DNA from: Siniperca chuatsi
Lineage: Eukaryota > Chordata > Actinopteri > Centrarchiformes > Sinipercidae
Assembly: GCF_020085105.1 (NCBI RefSeq)
Contig: NC_058046.1
Coordinates: 14,615,175 to 14,679,174 of the forward strand
DNA: 64,000 nucleotides
Direction: 5' to 3'
The number at the start of each line of letters is the position of its first letter. Within the stretch, counting starts at the first letter, position 1. The notes beneath the pieces are model-generated. The model saw only the letters and a program-made list of their open reading frames with translations, ran no database searches and had not been told where the DNA came from. Of this stretch, positions 13,801 through 26,046 are shown piece after piece. The translations under genes were made by a program, and so were the position numbers.

Positions 13801-16800
13801 AGTCAAGTGAACAGGAAGCTGCGCAGCTTCCTGCCCAAGATGCGAATAATTGGTGTTAATGATTCCGAGTGCTGAGAGGGCAGTCGTTCACAGCTTCTTG
13901 GTATTTGCGCAAATTTATCAGTAATGCTCTCAAACATAACAATGTAATACTTTGTTATTTAACTGACATGTTGACTGTTTCACAAGAAAGGCTGAGGTGC
14001 TGCTACTTTTAATTTCCTCACTTACACATTTGCTGTTATACCTCCTTCTTCTGCTATTGGATCTTTGCAAGAATCATCTTTATTCTCGATCATAAAAGCC
14101 AGACTTTCCACAGAATACAAATAAAGTGTATGAGAGGCACTAAAGTGAGTAACAGCAGGCCTCATGTTTAGCAAAATAACCAATACTTTCCAGGAAGGTT
14201 AACTTGAAAACCTCTGGCACCACACATGGCGATGGGGGAACAGAAAATGAATGCCAGACTTTTGCACCCAATTAAAGGTATAAAAAAACGAAATAAAATA
14301 TAGCATAAAAATATCCACTAGAGTAAGTAATTACTCTGTAATGCAGACTTGGTTTGGATCCAGAGTATGACCTTGTGTTATCATGCTTTATAGAGCTATA
14401 TTCTAATGGACCAACATGGCATTTGTTAGTAATCACTTTCAGTACAGACTATAAGGACATGGTAAGACCTATTTAGGCTTTTTAATGGACAACTATTCGT
14501 GTTAATTTGCTTTATTTTATGCCGGCCCCTTTGCTACTTTTAGCTGTATGTCTAATTAGCACTGACCTTGGTAATAATTCTCCACCTGAATCAAAATTCT
14601 AATGGGCTTATTTTATGTTTCAAACTTTAAATCTATTGCGTGTGAGCCAAGAAGACGTCATCCACAGATGAGGGGATTTTTTTCACTGTAATGTTAGCAT
14701 CAGTCGCAGTGTCACCTCAAAGAGCCCGAGCCAAAGAAGAAGACATGAGAAATGCGAGCGGAGCATGGCAAAATGATGTGACTCAGCTCACACACGGTTG
14801 GCACAATGGCAGCTTTATGGCTGCTCACAGGTGGCCCTTTAAAGTTTACAAACATCCTCCATAAAGCTAAAGTGACTTTGTACTGACTCATCTTCACAAG
14901 AACACTGCTCTGTGCGCACCTGCATGCTCACACGCAGACAGAGGTTGCTAAGCACTGAAAGAAAGGCAGCCGTGAACATGCACACACCCACACATACACA
15001 CACACACAGTAACAATTACTTAATCTATAATCTACTGAAAGAGTTTTTTTTTTTTTTTAAAGTAAAAATGTTGGAGCAGAGGTGAATACTGGGCCAGGAG
15101 CCTCTACAGAGTTTCCTACAGGATTAGTGTCAGGCTTAGTGCAAAGTGAGCCGGGAGCTGTTCTTGTGCAGAAAAACAGAAAAGGGTATGTCAATGAAAA
15201 CAAAATGAGTGGTATTTCTCCAAACAGGCTGGTTATCATCCCAGATGTAACTATGCTTCCCAGGACCTGAGCTGTTTACAAGCTCATGAATTTCTTAATG
15301 GAAAATATTCGCCCCCAACAAAGTCACCGCCAGTGTTGTTGGATGTGTTTTACCAAGTGCACGCCTCTCCTTTTCCACATAAAACCGCTGTCTCTGAATT
15401 GTGCCATTTTCAGTTAAACCTCCTTTGTATTATCATGTCTCCTCCACAGCCAGTGCACTTGGGAAGTACGGAGGAGAAAGGAAGATGTGAAGAAGAAAAA
15501 CAGGAGAATTATAGTGCTCTTCTTTTAAATGAACAAAAAAAACAGAAACATTATATTACTTCTTAAGTTGCATGGCGTCATTTTATACCTGTGTTATGCT
15601 GTTTGAGTGAGTATTTTCTTAATTTTTTCTAATAATAACCAAAGATAAGGTTTTTAAACAACAGTATCATTATTTTATTTTTTTACCAGTGGATTGAACA
15701 TCAAGAGGGTAATTCTCTTGTACGATAAGCAAAGTTCTGTGGGACCAACAGACGGAAGTTCAAAAGTCTCTTTTCCTTTACTCAGTCGATTCAACAGAGT
15801 TGCAACCACTAAAGAGAAGGCCAAGCTGAAACAACTGCACCACTAATTTGCCTGGGCTACTAATCAAAAGCTTATTATATGCTATTTGAATTAAATACTT
15901 TCACATTAGCCTCTACAAGGTCCTTTTTCACTGTGATACAATACAGCATTTCAAAAGAGACACGGATGAATATTCTCTTCTGACACTATCAGTCTGTTTT
16001 TCTTTATTGAGATTATGAGACATCAGCTAAAATAATAAGATTTACTTTCAAATCCATCTGAGCTTTCATTATAAATTCAAGCATTTCATAAAATCTTTAT
16101 TAACCCCCACACTACTGAAAATGAGGAATCAGATTTATGATCACTGTAAAATCTGTTTGCTTTTTATATGATAATAAATGTTTCACCAACAGATTATTAT
16201 CATTATACCTTAAAGACCAAAGGCTCCAACCAAGCACAGCCATATATAAATAACATGACATGCAAGTGGACTTGCTTCAAATCAAATATAACTATGAATG
16301 ATGGCCCACAGTGCTACCAGCTGTGCATGTAAACCATTACATTTTGAAACTGCAGGGACCCAAAAGACCTCGCTGGGGTCCAGTGAGGACATTTGCAGAC
16401 ACTGTGGTTTACGCATTCCCCACTGTGCACAAAGCCATTCTTCAATTCTGCTTTCCATGCAAGCAAAGCTGGTTTATCTGTCATCCTAGACAAGAATGCA
16501 AACACACGCACTAACAAATACCAGGGGAGAACGCCATGAACATTACTGGTGGAGTCTGTTGAACTAATAATTAACTTAGGATTTTGAATGCACTCAGAGT
16601 TTGGTCAGAGTTAAGATCATCAATTTCACTGTGAGGTTAAACCAACTTATCAAACTCTTTCTGAAAATGTTTGGTATGTAGGAGCAAAGAAAGGACAAAC
16701 ACTTGCCTATTCCTAGCTCAAACACACCTAATCCTACCAAATCTATGATTACAACTATTAAAGTACACTGAAGTTAGCGCTACACACATGCTCCTGAGCA

Positions 16801-17690
16801 ATATGTGTGCCAATTAATGCGTCATAGCGCCAGCTCTTTCAAGAGCTCTCCAACTGGGCAGCTAAAATTTAAAATGTCTCAGGGAAGTGAACATGGATTT
16901 GCTAAGAATGCTCACATGGAAGTTACAAGGACCCCTCTTGTTTTCGTTATTCGTCCAACTCACTGTGAGTGTTCGATGTGGTTTATACTGCAAAGTTATA
17001 TAAACCCATGGGACCAAAGTGCTACAGAAAAGGACTCATAAAAACAGCACTCATTTACTTTCCCTTTGACTCACACATATACACCAGCCACGCAAGAAAA
17101 TACCTTTAGCGAGACTTTCTTGTCCCCTTTCTTCTAAATTTAATGATTGTGGACAGTAAGGAGTAAACTGGTCTCAAACTTTCCAAAACAGGTCTAATGA
17201 AAAGACTGAAAGATGTTGTGAATATGTGCCAAAGCCACTGGACTCATGGTTTTAACTCCCTGATCAAGCACATCCGCTGGACACGGTACGTCCAACTGAA
17301 AGATGATAAATCTCTAAACAATGAACCATTCACTAATTATGACTGTATGGGCTTTATTTCCCTCCACCTCACTCTTCCCTTTCACCATTCAACATAGGAT
17401 CCTGCAAGTTGGTAAGTGTCTAAACACCAGTTCTTACACATTAATGCTGCACTAATCAATAGCTCTAAGGATGGCAATGTTTTGTAACATTGTAATTATC
17501 TTTCATGATCCGCTGACCCATCATCTGGCTCCATCATGAGGTCCAAATTTTCAGACCTACGCAGAGACAGGTATTAATGGGCAACTGCAGATCACAGAGG
17601 CTCGCAGAGAAGCTGACGTGCACACCTTGATTCAACTCCTGTCGGGAGGGAAGTTTGAAATAGAGTCTCGTCAACCTACATCCAGACACA
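10850..17690. other. Intergenic, no gene seen
   Basis: No exon with coding character was found. A small CA repeat and a T16-like run lie at 14980-15060. Two stretches (about 14440-14640 and 14690-14900) have the look of regulatory DNA: balanced composition and several clean transcription-factor-like words. They are discussed as findings. Confidence 0.5.
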
Positions 17691-17960
17691 GCAGGTAGCT
17701 GTTTTTAGCATAAAAAAGCTCTGCTGTTCTTTACCTTCCCAGCACCAAACATCAGACAGACAAAGCGAGCAACTGCCTAGTAAACATAGTGGAGCATTTA
17801 GCTGCCAAAGAGCCAGATATTTCCTTCAGAAGTTCGTGGAGAACAAGACACAGCTGAAAAGAGAGTGAATATTAGACTTCTTCAGGTGGACAGAAATAAA
17901 AGTCCAAATAAATGCTAATGTTCTTCTGTGTTTGCTGAATGTGTAAATAGACAACTTTTT
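17690..17960 (-). repeat. Dispersed repeat family B, copy 2 (reverse)
   Basis: Read on the minus strand this matches the middle of the other family B copies: 'tccaatattcactc'-like, 'cagctaaatgctccactatgttta', 'agttgctcgctttgtctgtctg' and 'agagcttttttatgctaaaaacagc'. It is truncated relative to the other copies. Boundaries are approximate. Confidence 0.65.
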
Positions 17961-19980
17961 GCGATGATAGTAGTGTGATAGTGATAGTAGCTCAGTGTTG
18001 TGCTGGTTTGACAGAAAAAGCTGCCAAAAACCCCCAATTACTACTGCTTTCAGTCCAACTCTAAACTGACGCTAAACCTAGCAGCAATATGCGCTTAAAC
18101 AACTTTTATCACCTTGCATGGAATAATGTGTTGAGAAGATGTATCATTTTGACACCCTGGAAAATATTACACCTCTTCAACAATGGTTATTAATCTCATT
18201 TAAGAGTGATTGTTTTGGTAGAGATGAGTGATAAGAGACAAACTAACTCAGCATGTCCTTCCTGAAGGTATCTTTTCTCTTTGTGTCACCTTTTAATTTA
18301 TCTGCCTTATCTCCTTTTTGTGGGTTAATATCCGCCCTCCTGCTAACATAGACAAAGAAGAGAGGCTGTGACCCAGCCTCGCCTTGTTTGCACTTCCCTG
18401 GCTCTCACAGTTTGATTCAGTTCTTGATGGATCAGTGGAAAGTACATGGCAACTTCACCATCTTTGCCATTTGCACAGAGATGCAGGAGGATATATTTGG
18501 AAGTTGTAAATGGCTTTTCTGTCAGTAGAGTTGACACTGAATAGACTGAGGAAAACTCCCCATACTGTCCACAGACAGAACTATTACATTTTAGGCTTTT
18601 AGCTGACTTTGCTTATACAGGCTGATTTACAAAGAGTGAAAAATCACTGTCTGGCTCTAAAGCATAGTTTGACAGGACATGTGGCTGATGATGGACACAG
18701 TGCTGGCTCTTCCAGGGATTAAGCCTATACCGTTTTGGATTTAGTCTCACAACTTCACCCATTTACAAGAGGACAATCTTCCTGATATCTTCTTTCCATG
18801 TGACTATAACGATTAACAGATGTTATGTTGAACATTGCTTACACTCTGTGCCTTTGAGACAATGTACAACTGTCCCACCACTGAACTGCAAATTCAGAAA
18901 CTGAATAAGAATCTGTCCCTCCATATGACTGATGTGTCCATATGTTTGCTGGAGAGCCTACGGTTGTGTCATGTGAAGTACAAATTGAACTTGTGTATAT
19001 GAATTTTATATAAATGTGTTGGTGATGTAAGGGATGAAAGATTTAAAGAGTGTGTATTTACAATTCTAGGAACACTTCAGACCCATACGTCATGTATCTG
19101 CAGATTACAGAATAAAATTCAAGTGAAACCATACAGTTTTGTGCTTTCTAGAAAAAATAAAATAAATGGAAATAAAAGGATGATGAGGTAAGTTGAGGAG
19201 CTAGACATCTGTCAAAGGGAGACAGCAGCAAGCATTGAATCGGTGGCATTGTACACCAGAGCCTTGGAGAAGATAACTTCATCATGAAGGTTGCTCTCAC
19301 CCTGTGGAGAGGGAAAAATGGCTTCTACTGAAAGACTTTATTTATAGTCGCAGGAATGAAAGTCCATGTGAAAAGGATAAAAACACTTTAAATCAAGTAT
19401 ACTAAATTAAAAGGCTGTTGACCGGGACTAGATGTTAGATCGTTTTGCTTTTCCACTGAAGATCTTTATCTAGGACCATAAATGAAAATTATATAACCCT
19501 TAAAGTCCAACTGAAATTAAACTGCTTTTTTTGGTCTGCTACAGCATACATATGTGCTCTGTAAATCACTTGTCCTGTGTTCTCCTTTGAGAAAAATCAG
19601 AAACCAAAAGGGAGAAATATATATTTTATATTTTTTGGTTTGATGATGGTGCCCCGTAGGTTTGAATTACTTTGACGGAATACCATCGGTATACGTAAAG
19701 GGCTATTACATTTGTACAAACTGTAGACTTCTGCATTGTATTACCCCAAGTATAATGAGAGTTGAATACAAGGATTTTTATATATGCAATAAGCTGCATA
19801 TGTTGTAGCTGCAGCTGATAGGCATTAAAATACTAATTATTATTATTATTTATTAACTATTTTTTGGAGGAATTTAATTGAATGTTTCCTGGCAGAAGCA
19901 AGGTAATTTTACAGCTCCTTTCAAAGTCAACAGCAATTCAAAGTGTTTTACATAAGGCACAACATTTAAAAGACAAATAT
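17960..19980. other. Intergenic, nothing identified
   Basis: AT-rich non-coding sequence. No exon, RNA gene or clear repeat boundary was recognised. Confidence 0.5.
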
Positions 19981-19989
19981 GAAGGAGAT

Positions 19990-20420
19990 AAAATATATTA
20001 AAGCCATAATAACTAATTTCTATTTCTTTTTTGGCCACTTGTAGGCAGCAGAACAAGCTGTAAACACAACATTGACACATTATTAATTCAGAAAGTTGAT
20101 ATGGCAATCGTGCTAGCAAACAGCTGCCTATTCACACACAGAGCAGAAGTAAACATTCATTCAAGGTCATGTTTCTAACAAATTTAGGTCCAATATTCAC
20201 TCACCTTTTAACTCTGTTTTGGTCTCTGCCAACTCTGTCTTCATTTTAGCTGCTAAATGTTCCACTATATTCACCTGCTAGTTGCTAACTTTGTCTGTCT
20301 GTCATTAGTGCTGGGCAGATAATGCGTTATCAGATAACAAGTTGATTTATCAGAGCTTTTTTGATGAAAACAGCGAAACAATGTTGATGAGAGGGCTGAG
20401 GCTGATACAAATATTGATAA
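19990..20420 (+). repeat. Dispersed repeat family B, copy 3
   Basis: It contains the series 'ggccacttgtaggcagcagaacaagct', 'aaacacaacattgacac', 'atatggcaatcgtgctagcaaacag', 'ggtccaatattcactcacc', 'ttagctgctaaatgttccactatattcacc', 'agttgctaactttgtctgtctg' and 'agagcttttttgatgaaaacagc', shared in order with copies at 10100-10850 and 42520-43075. The open frames through it are not conserved between copies, so it is not a gene. Confidence 0.7.
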
Positions 20421-22600
20421 CTGCAGATGTAAATTTACACAAATCTGAAGTTGTAGCTTACATGTTGCTCTTGAGAAGAGGCACCCAACTGTTACCAAAG
20501 GTGACAGTAAAACATCCAACTCATGCATGAATTACAATAAATGCCTGCAGCCATTAATAAAAAGAAAATAACTATCAGGTGACAGTTGGCCACAACCTTG
20601 AACAGCCGGGAAATCTATCTGTTAACGGAAATTCTTTACTGAACAGCTGATGGCGAACATCCGTTGTGCACCTCTAGGAAAACACAACTTTTACAACATG
20701 AGTCTTCAGAGCTTTTTCTCCTCCTGACACTGTCTAGGACATTGAATGCAGATGCAACTCCATCTGTAAAAGACAAGCTTGGACCACTGCCATTCTTAAC
20801 TAAGCATCTAATTTTCCTGATATGGTACTTAGTACCTCGAGGCCTAACCTGTAACATGGCATATCAGCTTTCTGGCTGCTCCCAGGAGGGGCTGTATGGT
20901 GAGAGAGTGGACTGCCGTGAGCCCACAGAGGGCCAACAGAGCTCCTGGATCTAGGCAAACTTCCAGCCCCCAGCACGCACACCAGCCCATCTTCCTACCC
21001 CCGGGGCATTCTCACTGATGGCTTAGACTGGCTTTTCACTGTGCCATGATGCTTTCATTAAACTAGTTTATTCCCCGTTTTCCACTGCTGGGCATCTCTC
21101 CCATCTGCGTTCACTCACAGCGATCGGCCAAGCTGCTGAGGCTCTGGAAGACATGGAGGCTGTGTTTCAGTGAGGATGCACAGCGCTTTTACTACAAATC
21201 CCATTGCTTTCTCCATTATCCATCGCGGTGGTTGTGTGGTTAGGGTGTCTGCCATGAAACTAGTGGGCTGTGGTAAGACGCTTCTTGCCTTTTTTTTCCT
21301 TTGAGCTCAACTTTCCAAAGGCAGGTCAAGGCTGTGCTGTACAGGCCTAGATCACAGCGACAGTGTATGAAAGTAGTGTATGTTGCTATTGAGTGAATAA
21401 TTGTCCTTTTGTAATGAAGCTTTAGACACGTAGGATCAGTGAATAATTATCTCTATCATGTTACAATCAAATTCTTCTCTCATAAGCACTTTGCATAATC
21501 CAAACCAATTTATGTAATCAATCTTAATTGAGCATTGGGAAAGTGAAACCCACACATTTAGCTCAAGCAACTCAGATACATAAACAGAACAATGAAAAAG
21601 AATTGATAAAGGCCACAGTTAATGACAAACAACTGGGTGCAGAGGCAGCTGCAGAGTGGGTGCAAGATTGTAGATGCTGGTTTTGGAGTCACATGTTCCT
21701 TGTGTTCTGTGTCCAGCTCATATGTGTAGTGTTTCTAGTAGTATTTGTAAAAAGGTTGGTTCTGTAAAATGTTATTGTTATCGATTACCACAGCCTCTCA
21801 CTTGTTACAGTGTAATTACATGTAATGTCTGTAATTTGACTGTAGTAATGTGGGTTTGATTTGTGGTTTTCATGGTGGTTGCCCACCTAGGGGCAGGATC
21901 CCCATCTTTGAGAAGCTTTTATGAGCATTTTCATCAAAACACTTTGAAAACATCATAATAAATTACACAATAGGCTGTATGTATTATTTTGTATTAAACT
22001 AAAACATATTATTTTTGATAGAGAAATGACAGTGGGCTACATACATACTTATATAACTAGAGTTACATCTAAACTTCTGTTTCTCCTCATCTCATTACTG
22101 AGTAGTAATTAGAGAACAAGTACTACTCCCATGCAGTTGCTATGTTTACTTTCATTTATTCACTGTAAGAGACAGCAGCGATCGCAGTGAACAGAAAGTT
22201 CGCAGTGAGGATTGCTTTGCTAGATGTGTGTTTCTGAAAAGAAGAAGGTTCCTGCTTCCTTGACGTTGTCTACACTACCAACAATCTCCACAGGTTTCAG
22301 AAACTTGTAGAAGAAAAAACAAGCAGACAGTCACAGTTTTTGCCCTTGCCCCAATGTGTAGTTACATTTTTGAGGAGGTGCATGTCAGCTACGTACGTCC
22401 AGATTCTACAAAACTTGGGAATCAAGTTTTTATGTCCACTGCTGAAGTTTTTACAATTCTTGCTCTCTACAATATCTTCACATGGCAACCACAATATGGT
22501 TAAGATTAGGGAAAGTGCCGGCAAACACCTTTCTACATAAAGGACATACTACTTGGTGGTATTGGACGTGACAATATGTATGCACGTAATTCCTAGAAAT
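20420..22600. other. Intergenic, no gene seen
   Basis: Short open frames only. The open frame at 20664-20954 lacks domain character and usable flanking splice sites. The stretch about 20990-21190 has unique, balanced sequence and might be regulatory, but there is no direct support. Confidence 0.45.
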
Positions 22601-22614
22601 ACTGGGATTGACAC

Positions 22615-22850
22615 AGTGTCTTAATAAGGTGTTGGGACACCAGGAGCCTCCAGAACAGCTTCGGTGTTCCTCGGCACAGATTGTACAACACTCTGTAACT
22701 CTGAACACCGGTCTTCCAAAAGATATTTCCTCATTTAGTGTTTTGATGATGATGACGATTCATATGATTTTCATACTCAAACTAGTCAGTGACTCTCATG
22801 CCCTGCAGGGGATCATCTGCATTCAAAAATCATTCATGTTTTCTTTGCCA
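22615..22850 (-). mobile_element. Tc1/mariner-like transposase relic (C-terminal end)
   Basis: Translating the minus strand and ending at a stop at 22621-22623 gives a tail reading PRNTEAVLEAPGVPTPY, which closely resembles the conserved C-terminus of a widespread teleost Tc1-type transposase. Further upstream the minus strand still shows a VTD-stop-FEYEN-like segment that fits the family's conserved 'VTEWF.EYEN' region, but in another frame and with in-frame stops. The copy is therefore broken by frameshifts and nonsense changes, and the N-terminal DNA-binding part and terminal inverted repeats are not recognisable nearby. It is a dead fragment with no expected activity. Confidence 0.75.
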
Positions 22851-23774
22851 GCATCTGACACAGCGCAGTAGTTAATGTACATGATGCATATCACTGCCAA
22901 CACCAAGTTCATTACCATACATTACTCAAGATGTTTTTGACCATAAGGATGCACTGGCCATGGAAAATTTGGCTGCAGCAAGAGACAGAGGTTGTGTACA
23001 CTGCTGCCCGCAAAGCAACAACGCCATAAACATCCTGGCATCTGGTATCTGGCTTATGTTCCCATCATAAGCTACGTTCAAATTCAATTACCAAGTCAAT
23101 ATTCTCTGAGCGATGTTGTAGGGCTCTTGATGGAGTGCTATGTACATAACCCTGATTAGGGATTACGCATAGATGTAATGAATGCCGCAAGACCATTGAG
23201 AAACACTCCAGCATAAACGATCCTCCAGATTTCAAGCTCTGTTCAGTTCTGGTCATTAGAATAAAAGCTGTATATAAAACACATTTAACAACATGGGAAT
23301 TAGTGTAATAGTGAGAATTACGGCTTGTTGGTGTATGTGGGGATTTTTAAGACTTTATTTGCTTTTTCAGCAACACATACTCTAACTCTAGTAGACAATA
23401 AGAGCTCTGCAAAGATTTTCTATAACTTTAAAACTCATGCGTTAACTAAAATCTTTTTTTCCCCACTAAACTGCAGGTTCTTAATGGAAATCACTTTAAC
23501 CACAGAGGACAAACTACAAGCAGAAACGCAAACAAGGTTCATATTGAAACTACGAAAATATATTCTTCCTGCTGAATGATATAAAAACATTTGTTCCAAC
23601 TGTATTTCCTATCCAAGTTGGAAATGACATATCTTCTTGGCCATGTTGTATGACACAATAAAAATATGAACACATTATTTTGTATGAAATATAAAATAAT
23701 AGAAAGTAACACCAATGTAGATAAATAGAACTTATAATAAAAGTTTTAAATTTTGGTTCACAGCATACTATTAC

Positions 23775-24310
23775 TTAAGGGACAGCTGTAGCTTAGTGGT
23801 AGAGTGGGTCGTCCACCAATTGGAAGGTTGGCGGTTTGATCCCGGCTTCCCGACTTCAGTGATCCTCTGACTTTTCTTCTAGCGACACCATGTGGCTGAT
23901 ATTTGTTGTTTTGAGTGAAACATCTCAAAAACTATTGGATGGATTGCCATGCCATTTGGTACAGACATTCATGTCCCCCTAATGATGAATTGTGAAAACT
24001 TTTATGATCCCTTAGCTTATACTCTAGAGCCATCATCAGGTCAAAAATGTAATTTGTCCATTACTTTGGTTTATGACCAAATTTCTGCAACGCATGACAT
24101 TCCCATCAGCCTCAACTGTGCTTTGTGTTTGCTAATTAACAAAAGTTTTGCATGCCAACGTGCTAAACTAAGATGGTGAACATGGTAAACTTTACACCTG
24201 CTGAACATCAGTATGTTAGCATTGTCTTTGTGAGCGTGTTAGCATTTAGCTCAAAGCACCTCTGTGGCCAAAAACAGGCTCTCAGAGCTGCTAGCGAGCC
24301 TTTGAAGGGC
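23775..24310 (+). mobile_element. SINE-like element with tRNA-type head plus family A body
   Basis: The 5' part carries an internal RNA polymerase III promoter pattern: an A-box-like word tagcttagtgg (23789-23799) and a B-box-like word ggtttgatccc (23833-23843), spaced as in a tRNA gene. It does not fold as a full tRNA and continues into a long body (about 23890-24310) that matches the reverse complement of 2955-3535. I recognise the head as a common teleost repeat. Whether head and body are one element or two adjacent insertions cannot be decided from one copy. Confidence 0.65.
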
Positions 24311-25956
24311 TTAACAAGCTGTTGCTTGTTTGTATTTTATTGGCCAACAAAGTGCATTGCTGGATGACGTCACTCTGTACAACCCCCAAACACCCCCACC
24401 CCACCGGGCTACTCTTCGTTTTGATTTTTTTTGCAGGCTCCTCTCTATGACAATCCCTTAATCGTATTGAAATGAATGATTAGGCTACATTTTTGAGGCA
24501 GTGCTATTGTCGGTCTGAAGGAGGCTTTACAACATTTGACAAAGAATGGGATGCTGGGAGCTGCTGCAGGACCAATGCAAGATAGATGTGAATGACGGGG
24601 ACTGGATGCCTGATGGGGAACTACCACTGTGCAGCTCATATCAGATTAAATCTGCAATGGTATTAGCATGCAAATTGAAAAAAGGGGCAGTATTTCCTTT
24701 GGATTAACTGTCACCGCCTGTGACAATGTATAAGTGCTACTCTATAGACCTTATCACACAGATATGTGAAATACTGTAGCTGTATAAGCACATGCCCATG
24801 GGCATCCTGAAGAAGGTCTCCACTGTTTAGTCATAGAAGTCATTAAAATGTGCTGTTGGTCACAATTTAAAATAGATTCAGGTACAAGCGTCACTCTGAC
24901 ACAGCAGAATTCATCAGGATGGATTAATGTGTGAGGATGTGACGCACACGCACACAATCGCACAAACGCACACACACACACATACACACGCAACCCGTAC
25001 AGAAATGGGAAGTTCTTAGTCAGTGATTGAAAATGCAGCTGGCTAACACACATACAAACTGACCTTTGGTTTTGTTGCATGTTTACTACCATTCTGTCCT
25101 CTTTTCCTCTTTCTGTACATTGTCTGTCAACACAAAAGTGTCAGACAATATTATAAAATACATCGGAAAAATTGTGCAAAATAAGAATCCAAAACATCCT
25201 TTATCAAATTTCTTATTTGTATTAATACAGCAGATTAGAATAAGCAATGGCCATAAATTCTGATTAAGAAATTGATAACCGATGTAACAAACATCAGTAA
25301 TTCATCAATATCTAATGTGCCCGTACAGATTTGATAAATTGCTATAAACCTAAAATCTCTTCTGTTTTTCATGACACAAACCTCAACTACACATAAAGTT
25401 AACTCGTTCCTTGTGGAATCATCCTGTCAGTTACAATATGAGATAAGCTCTTTGCATGGTTCTCATCATTTCTCGCCTCTCTAGTTGCTTCATGTTGGCT
25501 GAGAGAATATTTGCGGTAGCTCTGAAATCAGCAGACAAGTATGTGTTGTGATCCTGGAGCCTGTGAGCTGTGGTTGTGCTTCGGCTTCCAGAGCTGAGCG
25601 GTGACATGTTCCTGCCAGTCGTCAAGGTGTAACTCAGTCGCCATCTTATGTACTAGTTAGCCATCTGCCTTTGAAGCAGCTCTTTTAAAGTAGTGTTTAC
25701 TACCAGTGCCGCCTTAAAAAAATGCTCAATCACTTGGATTTTAGAGACATTTAAAACTGAGTAATTGAAAACACTTGTCTGTGTGAACGGATGTGGGCAC
25801 CCCTCCAAAATGTATTCCTGAGATGCCTGGGCTGGAGACAGATCCAGATGGGTCTGAACTGAAACCAGATGGCTGGGTGAAGGGAACATAGCCTAGGTAC
25901 TACTGCATGCTGCATACAGACGGGCTACTTCTAAGGTACAGGCACTCTGATTTGGC

Positions 25957-25958
<2 letters not shown>

Positions 25959-26044
<86 letters not shown>
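25959..26044. repeat. (TG)43 microsatellite
   Basis: A perfect dinucleotide run of about 86 bases, the longest in the window. It is likely to be length-variable between individuals. The cysteine/valine open frame across it is an artefact of the repeat. Confidence 0.95.

Positions 26045-26046
<2 letters not shown>

Noticed and set aside
23779-23850. Functional tRNA gene
   Set aside because: A- and B-box-like words are present, but acceptor and anticodon arms do not pair as a tRNA and the sequence runs on into a repeat body.
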